A DNA stretch of 64,000 nt from Nocardia cyriacigeorgica (GTDB taxonomy: Bacteria; Actinomycetota; Actinomycetes; Mycobacteriales; Mycobacteriaceae). Position numbers and translations under genes: made by a program. Below the pieces are notes generated by a model. That model was not told where the DNA came from, did no database searches, and worked only from the letters and a program-made list of their open reading frames with translations. The first letter of the stretch is position 1. The number at the start of each line of letters is the position of its first letter. Positions 32,778 through 41,883 of this stretch are shown here, piece after piece. The stretch lies in NCBI RefSeq assembly GCF_005863245.1, contig NZ_VBUT01000012.1, positions 62,001 through 126,000 of the forward strand, given 5' to 3'.

Positions 32778-33587
32778 ATGGACAGGCCGGCGTGGGCGCC
32801 CGAGGGCGTGGATATGCAACAGGCGAGCCCGGCGCGGATGTACGACGCCCTACTCGGCGGCTCACACAATTTCGAGGTCGACCGGCGCGCGGCGGAGATG
32901 GGCACCAAGCTGGTGCCCGACCTACCGCGGCTGGCCCTGAGCAACCGGGCCTTCCTGCGCCGGGCCGTGCGCTACCTCGTGCAGGCCGGCATCACCCAGT
33001 TCCTCGATATCGGCTCCGGCATCCCGACGGCGGGCAATGTGCACGAGATCGCCCAGGAGCTCGACCCGAGCTGCCGGGTGCTCTACGTCGATATCGACCC
33101 GGTGGCCGTCGCGCACTCCCGCGCCATCCTCGGCGACACCGAACAGGCGGCGGCCATCGAAGGTGATCTGCGCAAGCCCGCCGATCTGCTGGCCGCCGTG
33201 CGCGCCAGCGGTCTCATCGACTTCGACCGGCCGGTCGCGGTCCTGCTGGTGGCCGTCCTGCACCTGGTCGCCGACGCCGACGACCCGGCGGCCAAGGTCG
33301 CCGAACTCCGCGCGGCCGTCCCGGCGGGCAGCTACGTCGCGATCTCGCATCTGACCTCGGCGCTGCGCCCCGACGACGCCGCCCAGCTCGGCGCCGCGGC
33401 AGCCAACGACAACCGGGTGGGCATCCACTTCCGCACCCGCGAAGCCATCGAGGCTATGTTCGAAGGATGGGACCTGGTCGAGCCGGGTGTGGTGGAGCTG
33501 CCTGCCTGGCGGCCCGAATCCGAGCGCGATCAACACGAAGCACCCGGCCGTTCGCTCGGCTTGGCGGGGCTGGCGCGCAAGGCCTGA
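32778..33587 (+). CDS. SAM-dependent methyltransferase (PF04672 type)
   Basis: A 269-residue protein starting at ATG 32778 with GAGGGG about seven bases upstream. The start ARMYDALLGGSHNFEVDRRA and the motif ITQFLDIGSGIPTAGNVHE (SAM site) are diagnostic of the actinomycete S-adenosyl methyltransferase family PF04672. VLYVDIDPVAVAHSRAIL is motif II with the acidic residue that holds the ribose. The substrate is unknown for the whole family. It is followed 18 bases later by a GGDEF protein, with no separate promoter between them, so the two are expressed together. Confidence 0.9.
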   Translation: MDRPAWAPEGVDMQQASPARMYDALLGGSHNFEVDRRAAEMGTKLVPDLPRLALSNRAFLRRAVRYLVQAGITQFLDIGSGIPTAGNVHEIAQELDPSCRVLYVDIDPVAVAHSRAILGDTEQAAAIEGDLRKPADLLAAVRASGLIDFDRPVAVLLVAVLHLVADADDPAAKVAELRAAVPAGSYVAISHLTSALRPDDAAQLGAAAANDNRVGIHFRTREAIEAMFEGWDLVEPGVVELPAWRPESERDQHEAPGRSLGLAGLARKA

Positions 33588-33605
33588 GCCAGGGCGCGAG
33601 GGGAT

Positions 33606-34892
33606 GTGGCAGGGGGTGTGAGCGTGGGTGCGGCTGAGCTCGCGGTGGTGTGGGCCGATGCGCTCGACGGTGCGGTGGCGCCCACGCTCAACCGCGACCG
33701 GATCGAGCAACTGCTGGCCGAACTGGCCGGACAACTCGACGCGGCGCTGCGGGGGCAGACCGAACCGCAGGCGGTGCGGGAGACGGCGGCGGCTCTCGTC
33801 GCCGCGAACTATCGCGATCCGCAGGTGGTCGGGCGGACCATCCCGGTGATCTTCGGCGCCATGGCCGAGCACGCCGGTCGCGCCGAGGGCGACCCGGAAG
33901 CGGTGCGTGAACGTGCCGTGCTCGTCGCGGCCGAATTCGCCACCGGTTTCACCGCCGCATTGCGCTCGGCGGCGCTGACCGAACAGGAAGCCACCCTGGC
34001 CGCGGCGCTCGGGGCGGCGCAGACGGCCGAAACCCGGCGCGAACTGTCCGAGGCCCGCTTCGCCGCGGTGTTCGCCGGTGCGTCGGTCGGCATCGGCACC
34101 GTCGACGTCAACGGACGGGTGCTCGATGTGAACGCGGCACTGGCCGAGATGCTCGGCCTGTCGGCGGAATCCATGCCGGGGCGTCCGGTGGCCGAGCTGG
34201 TGGGAAAGGCGAATATCGGGCAGGCCTACGCCCAGATGAAACAACTGCTGGCAGGCACCATCGACCGATTCCGGCTGGAAACCGATCATCTGCGCAGCGA
34301 CGGCACCATCGCGAGCCTTGACCTGTCCATGTCGGCGGTGCGCGACAACACCGGGCAGGTGCGCTTCCTGATCGGCGTCGCGGTCGACGTCACCGATCGC
34401 AAAATGCTGGCCGATCAGCTCTGGTACGACGCCAACCACGACGGCCTCACCGGGCTGCCCAATCGCGGCCTGTTCTTCGACCGGCTCGCGTGTGCCACCC
34501 CGCCGGTCGGCGTCTGCTACCTGGATCTGGACGGGTTCAAGGAAGTCAACGACGAGTGGGGGCACACCATCGGCGACAAGGTGCTGCGCGTGGTCGGGGA
34601 ACGCCTGCAAGAAGGCGTGGCCGCGGTCGGTGGGCTCGCCGCGCGCATCGGCGGTGACGAATTCATCGTCATGGTCGAACAGTGCACCGGCGAAGACCAG
34701 CTCACCGCCTTGCGTGCGGATCTGCTCGCCTCGTTGACGCGGCCGATGACGATCGGGCACCGGTCCATCACCATCGGCGCCAGCATCGGCACCGTGTACC
34801 TCGAGGAGCCGCCGTCCGCCGTGGACGAAACCATGCACGCGGCCGATACCGCCATGTACCGCAACAAGCCGTCACGGTCGCGGGCGCAGTAG
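33606..34892 (+). CDS. PAS-GGDEF diguanylate cyclase with helical N-terminal sensor
   Basis: A 428-residue soluble protein. Residues 1-145 form an all-helical domain of unknown type. Residues about 150-265 are a PAS domain (FAAVFAGASVGIGTVDVNGR). Residues about 275-425 are a GGDEF domain with DGLTGLPNRGLFFDRL and the intact active-site loop GGDEF at 349-353, so cyclic-di-GMP synthesis is expected. The RxxD inhibitory site expected nine residues upstream is absent (AVGG there), so product inhibition should be missing. There is no EAL domain. A GTG at 33624 has better ribosome-site spacing and is an alternative start. It is co-transcribed with the upstream methyltransferase gene. Confidence 0.9.
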   Translation: MAGGVSVGAAELAVVWADALDGAVAPTLNRDRIEQLLAELAGQLDAALRGQTEPQAVRETAAALVAANYRDPQVVGRTIPVIFGAMAEHAGRAEGDPEAVRERAVLVAAEFATGFTAALRSAALTEQEATLAAALGAAQTAETRRELSEARFAAVFAGASVGIGTVDVNGRVLDVNAALAEMLGLSAESMPGRPVAELVGKANIGQAYAQMKQLLAGTIDRFRLETDHLRSDGTIASLDLSMSAVRDNTGQVRFLIGVAVDVTDRKMLADQLWYDANHDGLTGLPNRGLFFDRLACATPPVGVCYLDLDGFKEVNDEWGHTIGDKVLRVVGERLQEGVAAVGGLAARIGGDEFIVMVEQCTGEDQLTALRADLLASLTRPMTIGHRSITIGASIGTVYLEEPPSAVDETMHAADTAMYRNKPSRSRAQ

Positions 34893-34919
34893 CAGTTCTC
34901 CCGCGCTGTGCGCAGCCGG

Positions 34920-35621
34920 CTACGGCACGGTGTGCACGTAGAGCAGGCCGATGGTGGTCAGCGTCATCGCGGGTGTCAGCAGCCAGGTCTCGATCTTGTT
35001 GCCGGTGCGCGAGATCAGCGGGATGCCGATGCGCGTGCCCAACGGCCACAACAGTGGACAGCCCTTGTCGGTGAGGCAGTCGCCGATGATGTGGATCAGT
35101 ACGCCCAGCCCGATGGCGAACGGTAACCAGGCCGGAACGTCGGGCAGCCAGCGCGCCATGAGCAGCGTGCCGCCGCCGGCCAGCAGGACGCACGGGCCGT
35201 AGGCCTTCAGCGAATCACCCGACGGGCACAGATGCAGGGCGCGCGCGCCCAGCGCCAGCATGAAGAAGATCAGCCCGAAGGTGAAGTACTTGCCCCACAC
35301 ATGCTGCCCTGCCCAGGTCGCCCAGCCCGCGAGCAGCACGAACAAGAAACTGTGCGTGCCGTGCCGATGCCCGCCGGACACCGCGGAAACCCCTTGTGAC
35401 AACAGGTGACTCACCGGCCCGAGCGAATGGGAGATGGTGCCCTTCGGATGATCGATGTCGGGCAGCAGCGCCGCGCCCGCGGTGATGATGGTGCCGAGCA
35501 CCAGCTCCATCGCACTCACCCGCACCGGGCCCTGCGCCAACTCCAGGACGGCGACCGGCGCTATGGTCGCCGCGCCAGCGAAGGCCAGCGCCCCGCTGGT
35601 GGCATGCGAGTGCCCGAGCAT
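34920..35621 (-). CDS. YdjM-like membrane-bound metal-dependent hydrolase (PF04307)
   Basis: A 233-residue membrane protein with about five hydrophobic segments. HSHATSGALAF at the start, LLPDIDHPKGTISHSLGP around residue 55, RHGTHSF near 87 and GDCLTDKGCPLLWP near 185 supply the conserved His/Asp residues of the YdjM family. E. coli YdjM is a LexA-controlled inner-membrane protein, and the proposed hydrolase activity rests on fold similarity to zinc phospholipases. No LexA box was recognised upstream. The end lies 27 bases from the convergent GGDEF gene. Confidence 0.85.
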   Translation of the reverse strand: MLGHSHATSGALAFAGAATIAPVAVLELAQGPVRVSAMELVLGTIITAGAALLPDIDHPKGTISHSLGPVSHLLSQGVSAVSGGHRHGTHSFLFVLLAGWATWAGQHVWGKYFTFGLIFFMLALGARALHLCPSGDSLKAYGPCVLLAGGGTLLMARWLPDVPAWLPFAIGLGVLIHIIGDCLTDKGCPLLWPLGTRIGIPLISRTGNKIETWLLTPAMTLTTIGLLYVHTVP

Positions 35622-36090
35622 GCTGTGCTGTTCCCCCCAACCGGTGGACCGTCATGTGCCCGAACAACTTAACAACCCCCACCGACAACACTGGTTTCGC
35701 GCGTCGACATGCGATTCCGCCGCGGTCACGAGGCGGCCGGGCGGGATCGGGGCACGGGAAACGCCCGGCGGAATCGGACTCGCCGTGACGACGGTGCCGG
35801 CGAATCCGGAACTGCGCGACGTCGATACCGGCGCGCGCCGCCGCCGTCATGCTGGTCGCAGTCGATCGCTCTACGCGATCCGGAACAGGGGGATCTGGGG
35901 GGATGGAAGAACAACGGCCATGGCTCACGCCGATTCCGCGGTACGAGCCGCCGGCCTGTCCATACGTGCTGGGCCGGTCGGATACGACGGCGCTTTCGTG
36001 GTGCGGCCACGTCCGATACATTCCTGAATCGAACCGCGCGCAGGAGCGCGAGGATGCCGGCGCGGCCGGCGATCGAGGATCGGGGCGAAC
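35622..36090. other. Interval upstream of the SDR gene, one doubtful small frame
   Basis: This 469-base stretch separates the YdjM-like gene from the SDR gene. No strong signal is seen. The only candidate is a 63-codon plus-strand frame at 35903-36094 whose stop overlaps the SDR start as ATGA and which has a GGGGG run ahead of its ATG. Its composition is not clearly protein-like, so I do not call it a gene. Confidence 0.35.
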
Positions 36091-36894
36091 ATGACGAAAA
36101 CCGCGGTGGTGACCGGCGCATCGTCGGGTATCGGACGCGCGACCGCGCAACTGCTGGCCGATCGCGGCTATCGGGTGATCGGCACCAGCCGCGATCCGGA
36201 CAAGATCGCCGAACAGGCCCGGATTCCCGGTGTGGACTACCGCGCGCTGGATTTGACCGACCCCGAGTCGATCGAGGCGTTCGGCGCCGAACTCGGCCCC
36301 GTCGACGTGCTGGTGAACAATGCGGGGGAGAGCCAGTCCGGGCCGCTCGAGGAGCTGCCGAGGGATGCGATCGAGCGACTGTTCCAGGTCAATGTGTTCG
36401 GCCAGGTCCGGTTGGCGCAACTGGTGCTGCCGGGCATGCGGTCGCGCGGGTACGGCCGCATCGTGATGGTCGGCTCGATGCTGGCGAGTTTCCCGCTCGC
36501 CTACCGGTCCTCATATGTGGCGGCCAAGGCCGCGCTCAAGGGTTTCGCCGACGCCGCGCGGCTGGAGACCTCGCCGTTCGGCGTGTGGATCACCACGGTC
36601 GAACCCGGCTCGATCAGCACCGGCATCGGTGAACGCCGCACCAAATACATCGGCGACGATTCGCCCTATCTGACCGACTTCCACACCATGATCGACCGGC
36701 TCGACCGCAACGAACGCGCGGGCATCCCGCCCGAACAGGTGGCGGCGCTGATCCTGCGCGCCATCGAAGCCGGCACGCCGAAACCGCTGTACGCCACCGG
36801 AAGCCGAGCGCCACTGGTCTTCCTGCTGCGCCGGCTGCTGCCCGGGACGGTGATCGAGAAGGTCGTCGCCCGCTCGCACGGCTTGCGTCGCTGA
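36091..36894 (+). CDS. Short-chain dehydrogenase/reductase
   Basis: A 267-residue SDR enzyme of classical type. Cofactor motif TGASSGIG at residues 8-15, NNAG near residue 76, catalytic Ser at about 129 (GSMLAS) and Tyr142-x3-Lys146 (YVAAK). TSRDPDK after the second strand suggests NADP(H) preference. The C-terminal 70 residues carry a hydrophobic stretch (PLVFLLRRLLPGTVIEKVV) seen in SDRs acting on lipid or steroid alcohols; the substrate is not predictable. It is convergent with the MFS gene. The ATG at 36091 overlaps a doubtful upstream frame. Confidence 0.9.
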   Translation: MTKTAVVTGASSGIGRATAQLLADRGYRVIGTSRDPDKIAEQARIPGVDYRALDLTDPESIEAFGAELGPVDVLVNNAGESQSGPLEELPRDAIERLFQVNVFGQVRLAQLVLPGMRSRGYGRIVMVGSMLASFPLAYRSSYVAAKAALKGFADAARLETSPFGVWITTVEPGSISTGIGERRTKYIGDDSPYLTDFHTMIDRLDRNERAGIPPEQVAALILRAIEAGTPKPLYATGSRAPLVFLLRRLLPGTVIEKVVARSHGLRR

Positions 36895-36947
36895 TCGGCC
36901 GCTTGGTCCGCGACGACGCGCAGCGGCTCCGGTCGCCTGTGCCGGTG

Positions 36948-38261
36948 TCACGGCCGCCGGCCACGGACCGCTCGGCCGGGTGCGGTGACCGACGGCCGGT
37001 GCTGTGCCGGTTCGCATTCCAGCTCGTGCCGCCGAGGTCGGGGGACGCTGCTGACCAGCAGGAAGATCAACGCAACCACGGCGATCACCGCGCCGAGCCC
37101 GAAAATCGTATCGGTGCGCGCAGGCACCGCGGCGCCGCCGACCACGGTGCCGAGACCGATCCCCGCGTAGATCGCCGAGGCGTTCAACGACACCACCAGC
37201 GGCGCCCCCTCGGGAGCCGCGTCGATCAGTCGATGCTGCTGGGCGGGCGTCTGGCACCAGGTGCCAGCGCCCCAGACCACTACCAGCACCCCGACGAGCG
37301 CGGGGGAGTGCAGACCGGACACCGCGATCCCCATCAGCGCCGCCAGCCCGATGGCCATGCTCGTGTACCCGACCGCCAGTACCCGCGTCGGGCCCCAGCG
37401 GTCGGTGGCGTAGCCCGAGACGAGGTTGCCTGCCACCGCACCGGCGCCGTAGAGGAACAGCATCAGCGTCATCGCATGCTCTGGGACGCCGGCACTTGCC
37501 AGCGCGGGCACGGTGTACGCGTAAGCGACGTAACCGGCGGCCATCCCGATCACCGTCACCGGCAGGATCGCCGCGACCGCCGGAGTCGTCAGCACCGCCA
37601 GCCGCGTCCGCATGGGCACGCGCGGATTCCCCGGTAGCGAGGGAAGCAGCCGCAGCAGCCACACCGCCACCAGCAGGCACAGCGCAGCGACGATGCCCAG
37701 TGCGGTCCGCCAATTCAGCCACCGCACCACCACATTGCCCAGCGGCACACCGAGGGCGGTCGCGACCGTCAAGCCGCCCACGACGATCGCCAGTGCTCGC
37801 GCCCGCAACTGCGGCCGCACCAACGCCGCGCTCACCGCACCGGCGTTCGGCGTGTACACCGCGGCCCCCAGCGCCGCCAGCACCCGAGCGGCCAGGAGCA
37901 GCGCCATGGTCGGTGCCAGCGCCGACCCGAGATTCGCCACCGCGAGCACGATCAGCGCCGCCACCAGCAGCCCGCGTCGCGGAATCCGCGCCGTCAGCGT
38001 GGCCAGCACCGGAGCGGCCACCGCGTACGCGACCGCGAACACCGTGATCGACAGCCCCGCCGTCGCCGCCGACACCGCGAGCGATGCGGCCATGTCCGGC
38101 AGAAACCCGGCGACCACGAACGCATCGGTGCCGACGGCGAAAGTCCCGAGCCCGAGCATCCACACCGCCCCGAGACCGCTGGCGCCACGCTCGTCCGCGG
38201 CGGGTCGGCCGGCCGCTCCTGCTTCACCATTCACTCGTATCGGGATATTTGGCATCCCCAT
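36948..38261 (-). CDS. MFS transporter (DHA1-type drug efflux)
   Basis: A 437-residue protein with twelve predicted helices. The first helix motif FAVGTDAFVVAGFLPDMA and the loop 2-3 element ARIPRRGLLVAAL, followed by VYTPNAGAVSAAL in helix 5, fit the DHA1 proton-antiport efflux group (AraJ/YdhP-like). The substrate is unknown. The N-terminal 30 residues are polar, and ATG 38255 is an equally possible start. The gene is 37 bases downstream of the Rrf2 regulator on the same strand, so it is probably its target and operon partner. Confidence 0.88.
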   Translation of the reverse strand: MGMPNIPIRVNGEAGAAGRPAADERGASGLGAVWMLGLGTFAVGTDAFVVAGFLPDMAASLAVSAATAGLSITVFAVAYAVAAPVLATLTARIPRRGLLVAALIVLAVANLGSALAPTMALLLAARVLAALGAAVYTPNAGAVSAALVRPQLRARALAIVVGGLTVATALGVPLGNVVVRWLNWRTALGIVAALCLLVAVWLLRLLPSLPGNPRVPMRTRLAVLTTPAVAAILPVTVIGMAAGYVAYAYTVPALASAGVPEHAMTLMLFLYGAGAVAGNLVSGYATDRWGPTRVLAVGYTSMAIGLAALMGIAVSGLHSPALVGVLVVVWGAGTWCQTPAQQHRLIDAAPEGAPLVVSLNASAIYAGIGLGTVVGGAAVPARTDTIFGLGAVIAVVALIFLLVSSVPRPRRHELECEPAQHRPSVTAPGRAVRGRRP

Positions 38262-38298
38262 TCTCCTCCCATGTGCACCACCGCGGGGGCGGCGAAAT

Positions 38299-38775
38299 CT
38301 AGTTCATCTGCGCGTAGGTGCGCCGCGTCCACTCGGCGGTGCTCGCGGGTGTCTGCGCCATCAGGTCGGCGATGGTGGTCGCGGCGAGTTCGCGCCGCCA
38401 GGCCAGTTCGGCCTTGCGCATGGCGGTGGCGATGCCGCAGGGGCGGGCGAAACGGGAGGCCGGGGCGGTGCTGCCCGCGCCGTCGCGGCGGATCTCGGTG
38501 CAGCGGAAGGCCTCGTCCGGGCCCTCGATCGCGCTCACCACGTCCATCAGGGTGATCCGCTCGGGGCGGCGCGCGAGTTCGAAACCGCCACGCGCGCCGG
38601 GGATCGATGTCAGGATCTGTGCGCGCACCAGATCTTGCAGGCGCTTCTTCAGATACTGCTGTGGTAGGTCGAACCATTGCGCGAGCCGGGTGGTGGGGAT
38701 CGGGCCATGATCCTCGAGCCACGCGATGGTGAGACAGCAGTGGATGCCCCATTCGACGCCTTCGCCCATCCGCAT
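38299..38775 (-). CDS. Rrf2-family transcriptional regulator
   Basis: A 158-residue Rrf2 protein. ATG 38775 or 38769 gives the usual beginning (EGVEWGIHCCLTIAWL); longer frames cross the promoter. The helix-turn-helix is PTTRLAQWFDLPQQYLKKRLQDL, and the wing is SIPGARGGFELARRPERITL. It has FRCTEIRRDG and ARPCGIATAM, thus two Cys in the region where IscR and NsrR hold three cluster ligands, plus a CC pair at 13-14. A redox or thiol sensor is possible but an iron-sulfur cluster is not assured. It probably controls the MFS gene behind it and the divergent DUF72 gene. Confidence 0.88.
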   Translation of the reverse strand: MRMGEGVEWGIHCCLTIAWLEDHGPIPTTRLAQWFDLPQQYLKKRLQDLVRAQILTSIPGARGGFELARRPERITLMDVVSAIEGPDEAFRCTEIRRDGAGSTAPASRFARPCGIATAMRKAELAWRRELAATTIADLMAQTPASTAEWTRRTYAQMN

Positions 38776-38782
38776 GAAGGGG

Positions 38783-38804
38783 ATATTACATGTACCGATT
38801 ACAT
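38783..38804. promoter_or_regulatory. Rrf2/DUF72 divergent promoter with ATTACAT direct repeat
   Basis: ATTACAT occurs at 38785-38791 and again at 38798-38804, 13 bases apart. The palindrome TACATGTA spans 38787-38794 region of the first copy. On the minus strand, TAATAT (38788-38783) ends seven bases before the Rrf2 ATG, suggesting a leaderless transcript with the operator lying over the -10 region. Role inferred. Confidence 0.55.
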
Positions 38805-38834
38805 CCTGTCGGGCAGGTGCGCTAGCGTCGGGGC

Positions 38835-39674
<840 letters not shown>

Positions 39675-39711
39675 CCGGCACCGCCGAACCGCGGGGAGCT
39701 GTCCGAACCGG

Positions 39712-41217
39712 CTAGCTCGACCGCCCACCCCGGAACGACAGCACGTGCTCGCCGTAATCGGTGAGCGGCCGCGACTCCACGGCCTGGCGAATACCGCTGG
39801 CGGGCAGCTGGGTCAGCTTCGCGAACATGGGCGTGTTGCCGAACGCTGCCCGCACCTGCGTCTCCGAGGCGTAGTCGGCGCCGTAATCGGCCAGCACCCC
39901 GAAGTTCAACGGCGCCAGCGGCGTATCCAACGGTGTCGGTTCGGCGGGGCGGCCGAGCGCGGCGTACTGGGTCGGCACACCCTGCTCGTACCAGCACAAT
40001 TCGTAGGACAGCTGCTCGACGGTGGTCACGCTGACCACCGGCCAGCGCTGCGACAGCCGCAAGGCCAGCGGATGCCTGCCGACGGGCGCGATCTCCCAGT
40101 TCAAACTCTGCACCGCCACCCAGCTGCCCGACAGCCGTTCGATCAGCACCAGATCGTCGCCGAGGGTGGTTGCGGTATTGAGTTCGGGATCCGGTGTACT
40201 CCAATGCGTTCGGTCCACGCCCTGGAACGCGGAGATGGCGACGGGCTCGGCGCCGTCGGCCGCGTAGGCGGCGATGACGGCGGCGCGGATCTGCGCCACC
40301 GCGTCGGCCGATGAACACCGCACCGCCAGCGCACCGAACGAGGTGGCGATATCGACGGGTTTGGACGGCGGATCGGGCAGGGCGCCCGCGGCCAGCGGCT
40401 TCAGGCCGACCAGCGCCAGATTCCAGTTGATCTCCTCGATGGTGGAGAGATCGCCCGCGCTCTGGTACAGGATCTGCTGCTGGGTCAACCGGCCCGCGCG
40501 CTCCAGGGTGGGGCAGTCCAGCTTCTTCAATGCGGTGAGAGTCTTGCTGGTGAAACCGATCTCGCTGATCTTGGTTTCGCGCATGGTCGCCGTCATCGCC
40601 GGCGAGGTGAGCGCGGCGTAGCGCTCGCGGTACATGGCGACGGCCTGTTTACGTTGTCTGCCGACCATCAGAGTCCGCAGCAGCGTGTTCAAACTGGCCA
40701 GGTACTTGCTGGACTGATCGGGGTCGGCCGCGAACAGCCGAGCCCGGATCCGCACCGCCTCCTCGGTGGCCGCCACCGCGGCGCCGGGATCCAGACGGCA
40801 CAGCCACACACCGCATTTCGACAAACCGTCGGCGCACACACCCGCCGCGTTCGGGTGGGTGGCGGCGACCTGACGGTAGGCATTGCAGGCGTCGCGGATG
40901 GTGGCGGTGGCCAGTTCGCGATGCCCGATCGCGCGGGCGGCCTGTTCCAGGATGCGCAAGGCATCCTGGACCTGGCCGGCGAATTGGGCCGAGACATGGC
41001 CGTTGGTGAGCCAGCGCAACCGGATCAGTACCGCTTCCTGGGCGGGTTCGAGGGCGGCGGCGGAGCGGTCGCGCGCGGTGGGGTCGTTCTTGGTGGCGGC
41101 CAGTGCCGTGGCCAGCTCGCACAGCGAGGTCGCCAACTGCAATTCGGATTCGGCCGAACGGTCCATGGCGGCACGTCGATCCGTGGCCACCCGGCGCTCG
41201 ACGGCGCTCAGATCCAT
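39712..41217 (-). CDS. TPR-like protein of unknown function
   Basis: A 501-residue soluble protein. ATG 41217 (MDLSAVERR) has GGGAG upstream and is preferred over starts that add 39 Pro/Arg-rich residues. The first 250 residues are Ala/Leu-rich helix pairs with tetratricopeptide spacing (LATSLCELATALAATKNDP, AVLIRLRWLTNG, AVAATEEAVRIRARLF). The last 220 residues are of different character: mixed alpha/beta with many Trp and Tyr (LSGSWVAVQSLNWEIAP, LSYELCWYEQG). No catalytic motif or membrane segment. The upstream region shares a CCGTTA-TT-TAACGG dyad with the divergent secreted-protein gene. Confidence 0.65.
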   Translation of the reverse strand: MDLSAVERRVATDRRAAMDRSAESELQLATSLCELATALAATKNDPTARDRSAAALEPAQEAVLIRLRWLTNGHVSAQFAGQVQDALRILEQAARAIGHRELATATIRDACNAYRQVAATHPNAAGVCADGLSKCGVWLCRLDPGAAVAATEEAVRIRARLFAADPDQSSKYLASLNTLLRTLMVGRQRKQAVAMYRERYAALTSPAMTATMRETKISEIGFTSKTLTALKKLDCPTLERAGRLTQQQILYQSAGDLSTIEEINWNLALVGLKPLAAGALPDPPSKPVDIATSFGALAVRCSSADAVAQIRAAVIAAYAADGAEPVAISAFQGVDRTHWSTPDPELNTATTLGDDLVLIERLSGSWVAVQSLNWEIAPVGRHPLALRLSQRWPVVSVTTVEQLSYELCWYEQGVPTQYAALGRPAEPTPLDTPLAPLNFGVLADYGADYASETQVRAAFGNTPMFAKLTQLPASGIRQAVESRPLTDYGEHVLSFRGGRSS

Positions 41218-41361
41218 CGCGATCCCAACTCCCGCATCACCTTCCGTATCCGGTCGCCTATCGGCCGGCTCGGGTGATCGGGCCGAGTCTGCCACAGATC
41301 CGAGGAGGGCAGCACCCAGATGCCGTGGCCGCAAGGCGGAACGCGAAACCTGTTGAACGTG

Positions 41362-41375
41362 CCGTTATTTAACGG
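41362..41375. promoter_or_regulatory. CCGTTA-TT-TAACGG palindrome between divergent genes
   Basis: CCGTTATTTAACGG is a dyad with perfect 6-bp arms, extended by GT and AC with one mismatch on each side. It is in the AT-rich part of the 257 bases separating the TPR-like gene and the Gly/Tyr-rich secreted protein gene. It is probably an operator; the regulator is not known. Confidence 0.55.
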
Positions 41376-41474
41376 TACATTAATTGACGATCAGCAACGC
41401 GCCTCCCGCTCTCAGCGGACCGCTACCGGGCATCGCCGAGGACCGCGGCGGTGCGATCCGAACCAGGAGTTCCG

Positions 41475-41825
41475 ATGAACCGAACCACCGTCCTCGCCCG
41501 CACCCGCCGCGGCCTCGCGCGCGCGGCCGCCGTCGCCGCCATCGCCCTCGCACCGGCCGCCGTGATGATCGCGCCCGCCGTCGCCGAGCCGCTCATCCTC
41601 GAGCCGATCGAATCCGCCGAGCACGCGACGCCGGACGCGTCGGCCGACGCGGTGTACTACGGCTACGGTTACGGGGGATACGGCGGTTACGGGTACGGCG
41701 GCTACGGCTACCCGGGTTACGGCGGGTACGGCGGCTATGGCTACGGCGGATACAGCTACCCCAGCTACGGCGGGTACTACCTGTGGCCGGTGATCGTGCT
41801 CCCGCCGACCGGAAGCGCCTACTGA
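41475..41825 (+). CDS. Small secreted Gly/Tyr-rich repeat protein
   Basis: A 116-residue protein. ATG 41475 with AGGAG five bases ahead gives a twin-Arg-free, basic signal peptide (MNRTTVLARTRRGLARAAAV) and a probable cleavage after about residue 40 (APAVA). The mature chain is short: about 20 acidic residues, then 42 residues made almost only of Gly and Tyr in YGGYG units with three Pro-containing breaks, then YYLWPVIVLPPTG. Gly/Tyr-rich chains are flexible and sticky and may bind the cell envelope or self-associate; there is no known function. The gene is unusual in composition compared with its neighbours. Confidence 0.8.
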   Translation: MNRTTVLARTRRGLARAAAVAAIALAPAAVMIAPAVAEPLILEPIESAEHATPDASADAVYYGYGYGGYGGYGYGGYGYPGYGGYGGYGYGGYSYPSYGGYYLWPVIVLPPTGSAY

Positions 41826-41883
41826 ATCCCCGCCATGCCCGGCGATCGGCGTGGGTGACTGCCGTAATCGGAGCGGGGCGAGG

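Noticed and set aside
30354..32819. Antisense frame of about 821 codons across the AraC gene and the EthA-like monooxygenase
   Set aside because: It overlaps two genes with solid domain evidence, and the composition is that of a shadow frame.
32922..34838. Minus-strand frame of about 638 codons opposite the methyltransferase and GGDEF genes
   Set aside because: Its product is His/Gly/Arg-rich with no motif; the sense frames have SAM-binding and GGDEF motifs.
41641..41780. Gly/Tyr codon repeats taken as a CRISPR or minisatellite array
   Set aside because: The repeat is in frame, irregular and part of a gene with signal peptide and ribosome site; there are no spacers.
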